NCBI GenBank assembly: GCA_002086835.1
Contig: MVIG01000005.1
Coordinates: forward strand, 296,084 to 360,083
Direction: 5' to 3'
Origin: Mycolicibacterium porcinum
GTDB lineage: Bacteria > Actinomycetota > Actinomycetes > Mycobacteriales > Mycobacteriaceae
Length of the DNA: 64,000 bases
The first letter of the stretch is position 1. Each line of letters starts with the position of its first letter. The notes beneath the pieces were generated by a model. It did not search any database. It worked only from the letters and a program-made list of their open reading frames with translations, and was not told where the DNA came from. Positions 11,122 through 19,774 of this stretch are shown one piece after another. A program made the position numbers and the translations under genes.

Positions 11122-11131
11122 AGGGGGAACG

Positions 11132-11458
11132 GTGAGTTTTCGCGCCGTCTACATCGGCCTTGCCGGGGCAGTGCTGCTGGGCATCGGGCTGTATCTGCTG
11201 AGCCTGCCGGTCTATCTCGATGACTTCGATCAATTCGGCATGCAGATCCCCTGCGGCTCCGGGTATTCCGCGCACCTGGTTCAGGCCGGCGCCGCCGGCC
11301 AGGAGTACGTGGACAAATGCGGGTCGGCCCTGACCATGCGCCGGTTGTGGACCATCCCGGTCGCCGCCATCGGTGCGCTGGCTCTGATCGCGGTGTTGTT
11401 CCGTGCCGCAACATCTTCGGCGCACGAGACCCTGCTGCCGAACCGCGATACGCACTGA
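11132..11458 (+). CDS. Small membrane protein with paired extracytoplasmic cysteines
   Basis: A 108-aa protein from GTG, with a clear AAGGGGGA ribosome site. TM1 is about residues 5-28, TM2 about 70-92. The loop between them (about 40 aa) carries two Cys (IPCGSG and DKCGSA) that could form a disulfide outside the cell. It follows another small membrane protein by 10 bp. Function not recognised. Confidence 0.7.
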   Translation: MSFRAVYIGLAGAVLLGIGLYLLSLPVYLDDFDQFGMQIPCGSGYSAHLVQAGAAGQEYVDKCGSALTMRRLWTIPVAAIGALALIAVLFRAATSSAHETLLPNRDTH

Positions 11459-11518
11459 CCGCTCTCGAAGGCAAGGCCGGGGGCTGTCGACCCGCTTGTC
11501 GAATCAGCCCAGTGAGAC

Positions 11519-12640
11519 TCAGCTCTCGGCGATGCCATCCAGGCGCTTGGTGGCAGCCTCGAAACCGCTGACCAACTCACCGATGATGTCGGCGACGGGG
11601 CGGATCTCGTTCATCCGGCCCACGATCTGCCCGACCGGCATCGACACGGTGTCGGGGTTGTCCGACTCGTTCATCCGCTGATGGGCCTCGCTGACCAGGA
11701 TGTTCTGCAGCGGCATCGGCAGCGGTTCCGGTGCGTCGGGGGCATCCCAGGCGTCGGTCCACTTGGTCTTGAGCAGTCGGGCCGGCTTACCGGTGTAGAT
11801 CTTGCGGCGCACGGTGTCGGCGGTGGTCGCCTTGAGCAGCGCCTCCTGGATCGTGGAGGTGCCGCCGGGCAGGCGGTGACCGAGGTCGTACTCGGCTGCG
11901 GTCAGGAACGCCGAGCCCATCCACACACCCGATGCGCCGAGCGCCAGTGCGGCCGCGACCTGCTTGCCGGTACCGATACCGCCGGCGGCCAGCACCGGGG
12001 CCTTACCGTCCAGCGCGTCAACGATTTCCGGCCACAGCACCATCGAGCCGATCTCGCCGGTGTGCCCACCGGCCTCGTGGCCCTGGGCGACGACGATGTC
12101 CACGCCGTTCTCGACGTGGCGCAGCGCGTGCTTGGCACTTCCGGCCAGGGCCGCCACCGGGACGCCCGCGGCGTGCGCCTGCTCGATGACGTCGTTGGGC
12201 GGTGAGCCCAGCGCGTTGGCGATCAGTTTGATCGGGTGCTTGAGCGCGACCTCGACGTGGCTGCGGGCGACCGAGTGCAGCCAGCCCAGCACACCCTCGT
12301 TGCGCTCCTCGTCCTCCGGCAGCGGCGGAACACCAAGATCGGCAAGGGTTTTCGCAACGAAGTCGCGGTGGCTCTGCGGGATCAGTTTGTTGATGTCGAC
12401 AGCCGTGCCCTCGGTCGGGATCTTGGCCGGCATCACCACGTCGACGCCGTAGGGCTTACCGCCCGTGTTGGCGTCCATCCACTGCAGGACCTCTTCGAGG
12501 TCGTCGGCGTCGTTGAACCGCACGCAGCCCAGCACGCCCAGACCACCGGCCTTGCTGACCGCAGCGGCCACCTTCTCCGACGGGGTGAAAACGAAGATCG
12601 GGTATTCGATCCCGAACTTCTCGCAGAGATCAGTCTTCAT
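11519..12640 (-). CDS. Nitronate monooxygenase-like FMN protein
   Basis: A 373-aa FMN TIM-barrel oxidoreductase of the nitronate monooxygenase/2-nitropropane dioxygenase family. Visible marks: GGLGVLG near residue 33, VAQGHEAGGHTG (the family's conserved QGxEAGGH) and the FMN-phosphate-binding AAGGIGTGKQVAAALALGASGVWMGSAFL. Its ATG overlaps the TAA of fadD19 by one base (TAATG), so both are in one operon behind a KstR site. Mycobacterial sterol clusters carry such proteins (for example IpdC, Rv3553, which acts on the degraded ring system), but this one lies with side-chain genes and may do something else. Confidence 0.88.
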   Translation of the reverse strand: MKTDLCEKFGIEYPIFVFTPSEKVAAAVSKAGGLGVLGCVRFNDADDLEEVLQWMDANTGGKPYGVDVVMPAKIPTEGTAVDINKLIPQSHRDFVAKTLADLGVPPLPEDEERNEGVLGWLHSVARSHVEVALKHPIKLIANALGSPPNDVIEQAHAAGVPVAALAGSAKHALRHVENGVDIVVAQGHEAGGHTGEIGSMVLWPEIVDALDGKAPVLAAGGIGTGKQVAAALALGASGVWMGSAFLTAAEYDLGHRLPGGTSTIQEALLKATTADTVRRKIYTGKPARLLKTKWTDAWDAPDAPEPLPMPLQNILVSEAHQRMNESDNPDTVSMPVGQIVGRMNEIRPVADIIGELVSGFEAATKRLDGIAES

Positions 12641-14289
12641 TACTTTGCTCCAACATGATTGGCGTGCACGTCATCGGCCGCACGCTCCTCGGTGGTGTCC
12701 TTGGCCCACCGGTAGTCGGGCTTGCCCGCCGGGGATCGCTTGACCTCGTCGACCAGCCACAGGCTGCGCGGCACCTTGTAGCCGGCGATCTCGGTGCGGA
12801 CGTGCGCATCGAGCTCGGCCAGGGTCGGACGGGCACCCTCACGCGGCTGCACAACGGCAGCGACGTGCTGGCCGAAACGCTCGTCGGGCACACCGACCAC
12901 GAGCGCGTCGAAGACGTCGGGGTGTCCCTTGAGCGCGGCCTCGACCTCTTCGGGGTAGATCTTCTCTCCACCGCTGTTGATCGACACCGAGCCGCGGCCG
13001 AGCATGGTCACGCTGCCGTCGGCCTCCACCTCGGCGTAGTCACCCGGGATGGCGTAACGAATCCCGTTGTAGGTGCGGAAGGTCTCGGCGGTCTTCTTCT
13101 CGTCCTTGAAGTAACCGACCGGGATGTGGCCGCACTTGGCGATGATGCCGCGCACACCCGAGCCCGGCACCACCTCGTTGCCGTCCTCGTCGAGCACCTT
13201 GGTGGTCTTGTCGATGGTGACGCGCGGGCCACCGGTATGGCTCTGCCCCTTTGCGACGATGCTGGTGCCGCCGAAACCGGTCTCCGACGAGCCGATCGAG
13301 TCGGTGATGATCCGGTTGGGCAGCAGCTCGAGGAACTTCTCCTTGAGGCTGGTGGAGAACAGCGCGGCGGTACTGGCGAGCAGGAACAGGCTCGACAGGT
13401 CATGTTCCTTACCCGCAGCCTGAGCAGCGAGCAGCGAGTCGAGCAGCGGCCGAGCCATCGCGTCACCGGTGAAGAACAGCAGATTGACCTTGTGATCGTG
13501 GATCAACTGCCACACCTCGTCGGCGTTGAATTCCGGTGCCAGCACCACGGTCTGGCCGGAGAACAACGACATCCAGGTGGCCGACTGCGTCGCGCCGTGA
13601 ATCATCGGCGGGATGGGCAGCCGGATCATCGGCGGGTTTGCCACAGCCTGCTTGGACAGGTCGTATTCGTCGGCGACGGGCTCACCGGTGGCGAAGTCGG
13701 TGCCGCCGAACAACACTCGGTAGATGTCTTCGTGACGCCACATGACGCCCTTGGGGAATCCGGTGGTGCCCCCGGTGTAGAGCAGGTAGATGTCGTCTTC
13801 ACTGCGCGGCCCGAAGTCCCGCTCGGGTGAGCTGTCGGCGATGGCCGAGTAGAACTCGACGCCGCCGTAGCGCTGGTAATCATCATCGGAGCCGTCCTCC
13901 ACGACGAGGACGGTCTTGACCAACGGCGTCTCGGGCAGCACGTTGGCGACCCGGTCGGCGTAGCGGCGCTCGTGGATGAGCGCGACCATGTCCGAGTTCT
14001 CGAACAGGTACTTCAGCTCGCCTTCGACGTAACGGAAGTTGACGTTGACCAGGATCGCGCCGGCCTTCACGATGCCCAGCATCCCGATCACGATCTCGAT
14101 GCGGTTGCGGCAATACAGGCCGACTTTGTCGTCCTTCTTGACGCCCTGAGAGATCAGGTAGTGGGCGAGACGGTTGGCCTGCTCCTCCAACTGCGCATAG
14201 GTCAGCTGTTCGTCGCCACAAATCAGCGCGACACGGTCAGGCACAGCGTCGATGGCGTGCTCGGCAAGATCGGCAATATTCAGGGCCAC
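12640..14289 (-). CDS. fadD19: Steroid side-chain acyl-CoA ligase FadD19
   Basis: A 549-aa ANL-superfamily ligase, close to the 548 aa of M. tuberculosis FadD19, which activates C24-branched or cholesterol-type side-chain carboxylates to CoA thioesters. The P-loop-like AMP motif is LLYTGGTTGFPKGVMW, followed by IGSSETGFGG (A5) and YAEVEADGSVTMLGRG; the C-terminal Lys region is GKPDYRWAK. The GTG at 14289 is chosen because upstream sequence in the frame runs through the promoter with a KstR site at 14301-14314. It is divergent from echA19 and followed by a nitronate monooxygenase-like gene. Confidence 0.93.
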   Translation of the reverse strand: MALNIADLAEHAIDAVPDRVALICGDEQLTYAQLEEQANRLAHYLISQGVKKDDKVGLYCRNRIEIVIGMLGIVKAGAILVNVNFRYVEGELKYLFENSDMVALIHERRYADRVANVLPETPLVKTVLVVEDGSDDDYQRYGGVEFYSAIADSSPERDFGPRSEDDIYLLYTGGTTGFPKGVMWRHEDIYRVLFGGTDFATGEPVADEYDLSKQAVANPPMIRLPIPPMIHGATQSATWMSLFSGQTVVLAPEFNADEVWQLIHDHKVNLLFFTGDAMARPLLDSLLAAQAAGKEHDLSSLFLLASTAALFSTSLKEKFLELLPNRIITDSIGSSETGFGGTSIVAKGQSHTGGPRVTIDKTTKVLDEDGNEVVPGSGVRGIIAKCGHIPVGYFKDEKKTAETFRTYNGIRYAIPGDYAEVEADGSVTMLGRGSVSINSGGEKIYPEEVEAALKGHPDVFDALVVGVPDERFGQHVAAVVQPREGARPTLAELDAHVRTEIAGYKVPRSLWLVDEVKRSPAGKPDYRWAKDTTEERAADDVHANHVGAK

Positions 14290-14300
14290 AGAACCTAAAC

Positions 14301-14314
14301 TAGAACGTGTTACA
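14301..14314. promoter_or_regulatory. KstR operator, fadD19/echA19
   Basis: TAGAACGTGTTACA matches the KstR consensus TNNAACNNGTTNNA at every fixed position. It lies 12 bp from the fadD19 start and 45 bp from the echA19 start in the divergent gap, so sterol metabolites would derepress both genes. Confidence 0.9.
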
Positions 14315-14358
14315 TTTCGAGACAAGTCTGGGTTGAAATTGCATAGGAGCTGGCACCC

Positions 14359-15159
14359 GTGAGCGATACCGAAAAAGGGCCCGACGCCCTCATTGAGCAG
14401 CGCGGACACACCTTGATCCTGACGCTGAACCGGCCCGAGGCGCGCAACGCGCTTTCGACCGAGATGCTCTCGATCATGGTCGAGGCGTGGGACCGCGTCG
14501 ACAACGATCCGGAGATTCGGACCTGCATCCTGACCGGAGCCGGCGGGTACTTCTGCGCGGGCATGGACCTCAAGGGCGCCACCAAGAAGCCGCCGGGCGA
14601 TTCGTTCAAGGACGGCAGCTACGACCCGTCGCGCATCGACGGTCTGCTCAAGGGCCGCCGCCTGACCAAGCCGCTGATCGCCGCGGTCGAAGGCCCGGCC
14701 ATCGCCGGCGGCACCGAGATCCTGCAGGGCACCGACATCCGCGTCGCCGGCGAGAGCGCCAAGTTCGGCATCTCCGAGGCCAAGTGGAGCCTGTACCCGA
14801 TGGGCGGTTCCGCAGTGCGCCTGGTCCGCCAGATTCCGTACACCATCGCGTGCGACATGCTGCTGACCGGGCGACACATCACCGCCGCCCAGGCGCTGGA
14901 GTACGGCCTGATCGGTCATGTCGTCCCGGACGGCACCGCACTGGAGAAGGCCCTGGAGATCGCCGAGGTGATCAACAACAACGGCCCGCTGGCCGTGCAG
15001 GCCATCCTCAAGACCATCCGCGAGACCGAGGGCATGCACGAGAACGAGGCATTCAAGCCCGACACCGCCAACGGCATTCCGGTGTTCCTGTCCCAGGACG
15101 CCAAGGAGGGCCCGCTCGCCTTCAAGGAGAAGCGTGCGCCCAAGTTCCAGATGAAGTAG
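14359..15159 (+). CDS. echA19: Steroid enoyl-CoA hydratase EchA19
   Basis: A 266-aa crotonase-family enzyme that hydrates the enoyl-CoA form of the sterol side chain during beta-oxidation. Oxyanion-hole segments are visible: [15 protein letters not shown] and [19 protein letters not shown]; the second catalytic acidic position falls in [14 protein letters not shown]. The GTG start has GGAGCT upstream. It is divergent from fadD19 across a KstR site, as in Rv3515c/Rv3516. A strong hairpin terminator begins 18 bp after the stop. Confidence 0.93.
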   Translation: MSDTEKGPDALIEQRGHTLILTLNRPEARNALSTEMLSIMVEAWDRVDNDPEIRTCILTGAGGYFCAGMDLKGATKKPPGDSFKDGSYDPSRIDGLLKGRRLTKPLIAAVEGPAIAGGTEILQGTDIRVAGESAKFGISEAKWSLYPMGGSAVRLVRQIPYTIACDMLLTGRHITAAQALEYGLIGHVVPDGTALEKALEIAEVINNNGPLAVQAILKTIRETEGMHENEAFKPDTANGIPVFLSQDAKEGPLAFKEKRAPKFQMK

Positions 15160-15177
15160 TTCTTGCCCCTCGAGGCA

Positions 15178-15219
15178 AAACCGAGGCCCTGCTCGATGTT
15201 TCGAGCAGGGCCTCGGTTT
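15178..15219 (+). terminator. Intrinsic terminator after echA19
   Basis: Perfect 19-bp inverted repeat (AAACCGAGG.../...CCTCGGTTT) with a 4-nt TGTT loop, followed by TTTCTTT. It ends echA19 and, being palindromic, may also serve the convergent gene at 15229. Confidence 0.85.
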
Positions 15220-15228
15220 CTTTGAGGC

Positions 15229-15507
15229 TCAGCGCCAGTGTCCGGGCGGCGGCGGGCCCCAGTGCCCCGGCGGCGGAGGCGGCGGCCCCCAGAACGGCGG
15301 GGGCGGCGGTGGCGGGCCCCACGGCCGCAACGGCGGTGCGGGCATCGAGGACAACGGGGCCGGTCCGCCAACCTGCAGGCTCGCCGGCACCGCCCCCTGC
15401 ATCGGTGCCGCATTGGCCTGACCGGCTATACCGACCGCCCCGGCCAACAGCGCCCCACCCAGCACGGCTCCGCTCAACACTCTTCGCCCAGTCAAATGTC
15501 GTGCCAT
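15229..15507 (-). CDS. Secreted proline-rich small protein
   Basis: A 92-aa protein with a signal peptide: charged MARHLTGRR, hydrophobic core VLSGAVLGGALLAGAVGIAG and cleavage site around ANA/AP. The mature part is rich in Pro, Gly and Trp, with repeats of the form WGPPPPPP and GHWGPPPP. The ATG at 15507 has AGGAG 8 nt upstream; an ATG 9 nt earlier is in frame but lacks a site. It occupies the place where Rv3517 stands in M. tuberculosis. Its low complexity gives no function; a cell-envelope role is likely. Confidence 0.75.
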   Translation of the reverse strand: MARHLTGRRVLSGAVLGGALLAGAVGIAGQANAAPMQGAVPASLQVGGPAPLSSMPAPPLRPWGPPPPPPPFWGPPPPPPGHWGPPPPGHWR

Positions 15508-15651
15508 CTCGTGCACTCCTCTAATCGTCGCGTCATATCCCCCGATATTGCGAGACTATCTAATTAGATTCGCTATGCGAAACCTGTGCGGCTCTTGCAC
15601 AGCGAACACTTAACTAGGACATAGGAATACACAGCCACCACAGATGGTGGA

Positions 15652-16857
15652 CTAGGCCCCCAGCGGCGCCGTTGGGGTGAAGACGACCGGCATGGCCTCG
15701 GGTCCGCTGACGAAGTTGGCCGGACGCAGCGGCAACGCCTTGTCGTCGGCCAGCCGCAGATCCGGCAGCCGGGTGAGCAGCCGCTCGAGCATCAGCCGCA
15801 GCTCAAGGCGGGCCAGTTGGTTGCCGAGGCAGAAGTGCGTCCCGAACCCGAAAGCCAAGTGACTGTTGGGGTTCCGGTCGATCCGGAACTCGTCGGCGTT
15901 CTCGAAGACGGCTTCGTCGAAGTTGGCCGATTCGAACATCAGCATGATCTTCTCGCCGGCCTTGAGATCGGTTCCGTGGAAGTTCGTGTCGGCAGTCAGG
16001 GTTCGGCACATGTTCTTCACCGGCGAGGTCCAGCGCAGCGTCTCCTCGATGGCGCCGGGCAGCAGAGACTGATCGGCCACCAGACGTTCCCACTGGTCGC
16101 GATTACGCAGCAGTTGGTCGGTCCCGCCCGACAGCGTGTGGCGCGTGGTCTCGTCGCCGCCGATCAGGATCAGCAGCGTCTCCATCACGATCTCGTCGTC
16201 GCTCATCCGCTGCCCCTCGACCTCGGCGTTCACCAGGATCGAGAAGAGATCGTCGGTCGGCTCGGCGCGGCGCTTGGCGATCACGTCCATGGTGAACGCG
16301 GTGTAGGCGGCGAACGTCTCCATCAGCATGTTGATGGCCGTCTCGTCGAGATGCGAACTCAGCCCGCAGACCAGGTCGTCCGACCACTTCAGCAGCATCT
16401 CGCGCTCGGTGGGCAGCACCCCGAGCATGTCACCGATCACCGCCATCGGCAGCGGCGCGGCGATGTCACGGACGAAGTCGCATTCCCCGCGTTCGCAGAC
16501 CGCGTCGATCAGGGTGTCGCACAGGTTCACGATCGACGGCACCTTGTCCATCACCCGCTTGCGCGTGAAGCCGGAGTTGACCAGCTTGCGGCGCAACACA
16601 TGTGCCGGGTCGTCCATGTCGATCATGTAGGGCATGCCGGGCTGATCGGGGCGGATACCACCGGCGCTGGAGAACAGCTCGGGGTTGCGTTCGGCGTCAA
16701 GGACGGCCTGATAGGTGGTGGCCGCCGCCAGCCCGTTGCGGTCCCGGAACACCGGCTCGTTGGCGCGCATCCAGCGGTAGGCCTCCCGCGCACCACCGTC
16801 GGCATAGAAGTTGCCGTTGGTGAAATCAACGTCGGGCTTGGACAGTACTCGGGTCAC
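15652..16857 (-). CDS. cyp142: Cytochrome P450 CYP142, sterol C26/27 oxidase
   Basis: A 401-aa P450 close in length to CYP142A1 (398 aa), which oxidises the terminal methyl of cholesterol or cholestenone. I-helix: LLILIGGDETTRHTLSGG; ExxR: EETLR; haem loop: FGFGTHFCLGNQLARLE with the axial Cys. The N-terminal DVDFTNGNFYADGGAREAYRWMRANEPVF is family-like. The start is GTG, overlapping by 4 nt (GTGA) the stop of the decarboxylase-like gene, so the two form an operon. From recall, the position next to fadD19/echA19 matches Rv3518c. Confidence 0.93.
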   Translation of the reverse strand: MTRVLSKPDVDFTNGNFYADGGAREAYRWMRANEPVFRDRNGLAAATTYQAVLDAERNPELFSSAGGIRPDQPGMPYMIDMDDPAHVLRRKLVNSGFTRKRVMDKVPSIVNLCDTLIDAVCERGECDFVRDIAAPLPMAVIGDMLGVLPTEREMLLKWSDDLVCGLSSHLDETAINMLMETFAAYTAFTMDVIAKRRAEPTDDLFSILVNAEVEGQRMSDDEIVMETLLILIGGDETTRHTLSGGTDQLLRNRDQWERLVADQSLLPGAIEETLRWTSPVKNMCRTLTADTNFHGTDLKAGEKIMLMFESANFDEAVFENADEFRIDRNPNSHLAFGFGTHFCLGNQLARLELRLMLERLLTRLPDLRLADDKALPLRPANFVSGPEAMPVVFTPTAPLGA

Positions 16858-17588
16858 GAAATCTCCTTGGCGTCAGCGAACGTCATCTGCACATTGCGGA
16901 CCGAGCTGGACAACAACGCCCGTTTGGGCAGGCCCAGGGCCGCGAGTTCTGCGGCGTACGGATGGTCACCGAGCCGGATTCGGACCCCGCCCGGCCGGTA
17001 GCGCACACCGGAAAGCCGCATCTGGCCTTCGGTTTCGCGCAGCACGCCGTCGAGGTAGGAGAAAGTGGACTGCACCTGAGGCTTGGCGGTGAACGCCGAT
17101 GGCACCGGCAGGCCGGGCTTGAAATCCATCCCGACTGCCAGCCGGCCATCGATGTTCACCTCGAAGCCGAACGGGTGCCCCTCATGAAGGGTGAAGTCCG
17201 CCAGGACTTTCGGATAGCCCCAGATCTGCCGGCCCGCCTGCAGCGTGAACTCGCCGTCGACCGGAAGGTGATGCACGAAGGCACCCGCCGAACCCAGTCC
17301 GCGCAGTCCCGAGGCATCCGATCCAGGACGGTTCACCATGACGTTGGTGCCGTATTCGAGGTACGGGCCCAGGTCGCCGTGGATGTAGCGCATCAGCATC
17401 AGCACGACGACGGCCCGGTGGGGCCGATGCCGGTACACGCGCAGGCCGCTGTAGTCGATCATGCGCTGCGCGGCATCGGCATCCACCGAGAACATCGCCA
17501 TGTGTTGCACGGCGGTACGGATCTGCACCGGCATCGTCAACACGGTGCCGAGCACATTGTGCCGCGAGGCAGGAGTGGCGTCACTCAC
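16854..17588 (-). CDS. Acetoacetate decarboxylase-like protein (Rv3519-like)
   Basis: A 244-aa protein of the acetoacetate decarboxylase fold, starting from GTG. Typical segments are YLEYGTNVMVNRPG, AFVHHLPVDGEFTLQAGRQIWGYPK and ADFTLHEG; a Lys that could act as the Schiff-base residue lies in GYPKVLAD. It precedes cyp142 in a 4-nt overlap. In M. tuberculosis the corresponding gene is Rv3519, of unknown function in the sterol cluster. An inverted repeat 23-48 bp upstream may be its operator. Confidence 0.8.
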   Translation of the reverse strand: MSDATPASRHNVLGTVLTMPVQIRTAVQHMAMFSVDADAAQRMIDYSGLRVYRHRPHRAVVVLMLMRYIHGDLGPYLEYGTNVMVNRPGSDASGLRGLGSAGAFVHHLPVDGEFTLQAGRQIWGYPKVLADFTLHEGHPFGFEVNIDGRLAVGMDFKPGLPVPSAFTAKPQVQSTFSYLDGVLRETEGQMRLSGVRYRPGGVRIRLGDHPYAAELAALGLPKRALLSSSVRNVQMTFADAKEIS

Positions 17589-17610
17589 ACCAGTGAATCT
17601 AGCCCCTGCA

Positions 17611-17636
17611 GTAGACAGATTTCAAGAAGTGTCTAC
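17611..17636. promoter_or_regulatory. Inverted repeat GTAGACA-N12-TGTCTAC
   Basis: Perfect 7-bp arms separated by 12 bp in the 67-bp gap before the decarboxylase-like gene. It does not fit the KstR consensus, so another regulator may bind here; a weak terminator for the upstream F420-type gene is the alternative. Confidence 0.4.
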
Positions 17637-17655
17637 AGAAGGTGCCCCTAGGCGA

Positions 17656-18687
17656 CTACACCAGGGCGGCGAGGTCCTTGATCTGCTCGACGGAGCGGGC
17701 GCCGACAACCATCATGGTGACGCCGGAGGCCTCCCAGGCCTTGATCTGCTCCTTGACGTAGTCGAGGTTACCGACGATCGCGGAATCATCGACCAATTCG
17801 TCGGGAATGACCTTGGCGGCTTCGTCTTTGCGATCGCTGCGGAACAGCTTGGTGACATCGTCGACGACCTCGGCGTAGCCCATCCGGCGGTACACCTCGG
17901 CGTGGAAGTTGGTGTCCTCGGACCCCATTCCGCCCATGTACAGCGCCAGGTGAGGCTTCATCAGTTCCATGATCGCGGGCCGGTCGTCGGTCACGACGAC
18001 CTGCGCGGTCGCGCAGATCTCGAAGGTCTCCCGCGTACGCCGGGCGCCCGGACGGGCGAAGCCCTCGTCCAGCCACTCGTTGTACATGCCGGCGATGCGC
18101 GGCGAGTAGAAGATCGGCAGCCAGCCGTCGGCGATCTCGGCGGCAAGCGCGACATTCTTGGGGCCCTCGGCACCGAGCATCACCGGGATGTCGGCGCGCA
18201 GCGGATGAGTTATCGGCTTGAGGTTCTTGCCCAGCCCCGTGGTGCCCTCGCCGGTCACCGGCAGCGGGTAGTGCGGGCCGTCGCTGTGCACCGGGGCCTC
18301 CCGGGCCCAGACCTGGCGCAGGATGTCGATGTACTCGCGGGTGCGGGCCAGCGGCTTGGGGAACTTGGCGCCGTACCAGCCCTCGACCACCTGCGGCCCG
18401 GACACGCCGAGACCGAGGATGTGACGGCCACCGGAGAGGTGATCCAGCGTCAGTGCGGCCATCGCGCACGCGGTCGGGGTACGGGCGGACATCTGGATCA
18501 CCGAGGTGCCGAGCCGCATCCGGGTGGTTTCCCTCCCCCACCAGGCCAGCGGGGTGTAGGCGTCCGAGCCCCAGGCCTCCGCGGTGAAGACGGTGTCGAA
18601 GCCCTCCGCCTCGGCCGCGGCCACGAGTTCGGCGTGGTTGGTGGGCGGCTGCGCGCCCCAGTATCCGAGTTGCAGACCCAGCTTCAT
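17656..18687 (-). CDS. LLM-class F420-dependent oxidoreductase (Rv3520c-like)
   Basis: A 343-aa luciferase-like TIM-barrel protein. The N-terminus MKLGLQLGYWGAQPP, the TAEAWGSDAYTPLAWW and GLGVSGPQVVEGWYG segments and GAEGPKNVALAAEIADGWLP fit F420-dependent oxidoreductases. It may reduce or oxidise a sterol intermediate with coenzyme F420; the exact step is unknown. The ATG at 18687 is used because an in-frame extension would run over the KstR site at 18750 and has no similarity. It is divergent from the DUF35 gene. Confidence 0.87.
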   Translation of the reverse strand: MKLGLQLGYWGAQPPTNHAELVAAAEAEGFDTVFTAEAWGSDAYTPLAWWGRETTRMRLGTSVIQMSARTPTACAMAALTLDHLSGGRHILGLGVSGPQVVEGWYGAKFPKPLARTREYIDILRQVWAREAPVHSDGPHYPLPVTGEGTTGLGKNLKPITHPLRADIPVMLGAEGPKNVALAAEIADGWLPIFYSPRIAGMYNEWLDEGFARPGARRTRETFEICATAQVVVTDDRPAIMELMKPHLALYMGGMGSEDTNFHAEVYRRMGYAEVVDDVTKLFRSDRKDEAAKVIPDELVDDSAIVGNLDYVKEQIKAWEASGVTMMVVGARSVEQIKDLAALV

Positions 18688-18749
18688 TCCCGCCACCCCA
18701 CCCCTGCGTTCATTTAGATCCCCTTCCCACATGTCCTTGCCACGATTGT

Positions 18750-18763
18750 TAGAACCTGTTCTA
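18750..18763. promoter_or_regulatory. KstR operator, F420 gene/DUF35-ltp operon
   Basis: TAGAACCTGTTCTA fits TNNAACNNGTTNNA, with outer arms TAGAAC/GTTCTA fully symmetric. It lies only 8 bp before the GTG of the DUF35 gene, so that transcript is probably leaderless or nearly so, and 62 bp from the divergent F420-type gene. Confidence 0.9.
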
Positions 18764-18771
18764 CTCGATGT

Positions 18772-19761
18772 GTGACAGCCAGCCAAAGCCGCCCGGCCTC
18801 GACAGATCACCGTGAGCCGCCACTTTCCGCGCCACTGAAACTGTCGTTTGACTACACCCGTTCAGTTGGTCCACTGCTCAGTCAGTTCTTTACTGCCCTG
18901 CGCGAGCGCCGGATCGTCGGCGTGCGCGGGTCTGACGGACGCGTGCACGTGCCACCCGCTGAGTATGACCCGGTCACCTACGAGGCCCTGACCGAGGTCG
19001 TGCCGGTATCCAGCGTGGGGACCGTGGTGTCCTGGACCTGGCAGCCCGAGCCCCTCGAGGGCCAGCCGCTGGACCGGCCGTTCGCCTGGGCGTTGATCAA
19101 GCTCGACGGTGCCGACACGCCGCTGCTGCATGCGGTGGACGCCAAGGAAGGCGAACTGAGCACCGGGACCCGGGTGCACGTGCACTGGGTCGACGAGCCG
19201 GTCGGCGCGATCACCGACATCGCGTACTTCGTCCCCGGCGAGACCGCTGAGGACGTTCCCGCGGTCAGCGACGATCGCGACCCGGTGACCATGCTCGTGG
19301 TGCCCTCGTCCATCGAGATCCAGCACACCGCCTCGCGCCCCGAAAGCACCTATCTGCGCGGCCTGCGCGACGGCAAGCTGCTCGGCGCCCGTTCGGGCGA
19401 TACGGGCAAGGTGTACTTCCCGCCCAAGGAAGCCGATCCGGCCACCGGCAAGGAGCTCGACCAGTTCGTCGAGCTGGTCGACAAGGGCACGGTCACCACG
19501 TTCGCGATCATCAACATCCCGTTCGCCGGCCAGCGCATCAAGCCGCCGTACGTCGCGGCCTACGTGCTGCTCGACGGTGCCGACATCCCGTTCCTGCACC
19601 TGGTGACCGACATCGACGCGTCCGAGGTGCGGATGGGCATGCGCGTGGAGGCGGTGTGGAAGCCCCAGGAGGAATGGGGCCTGGGCATCGACAACATCTC
19701 GCATTTCCGGCCGACGGGTGAGCCCGACGCCGATTACGACAGCTACAAGCACCACCTGTAA
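18772..19761 (+). CDS. Tandem DUF35 (OB-fold) protein, Rv3521-like
   Basis: A 329-aa partner protein for thiolase-like aldolases. Two DUF35-type units can be seen: residues about 33-145 (FFTALRERRIVGVRGSDGRV ... VVSWTWQPEP ... LIKLDGADTPLLHAVDA) and about 190-305 (YLRGLRDGKLLGARSGDTGKV ... FAIINIPFAG ... VLLDGADIPFLHLVTDI), so the protein is an internal duplication. Neither unit has the CxxC zinc ribbon common in DUF35 proteins. The GTG start is 8 bp after the KstR site. It is followed after 13 bp by ltp4 and then ltp3, as in Rv3521-Rv3523, and probably channels acyl-CoA to them. Confidence 0.87.
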   Translation: MTASQSRPASTDHREPPLSAPLKLSFDYTRSVGPLLSQFFTALRERRIVGVRGSDGRVHVPPAEYDPVTYEALTEVVPVSSVGTVVSWTWQPEPLEGQPLDRPFAWALIKLDGADTPLLHAVDAKEGELSTGTRVHVHWVDEPVGAITDIAYFVPGETAEDVPAVSDDRDPVTMLVVPSSIEIQHTASRPESTYLRGLRDGKLLGARSGDTGKVYFPPKEADPATGKELDQFVELVDKGTVTTFAIINIPFAGQRIKPPYVAAYVLLDGADIPFLHLVTDIDASEVRMGMRVEAVWKPQEEWGLGIDNISHFRPTGEPDADYDSYKHHL

Positions 19762-19774
19762 AGGGAAACCTCAC

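Noticed and set aside
14290-15039. N-terminal extension of the fadD19 frame to 799 aa
   Set aside because: It runs across the KstR site and antisense to echA19; the family length of about 548 aa fits the GTG at 14289.
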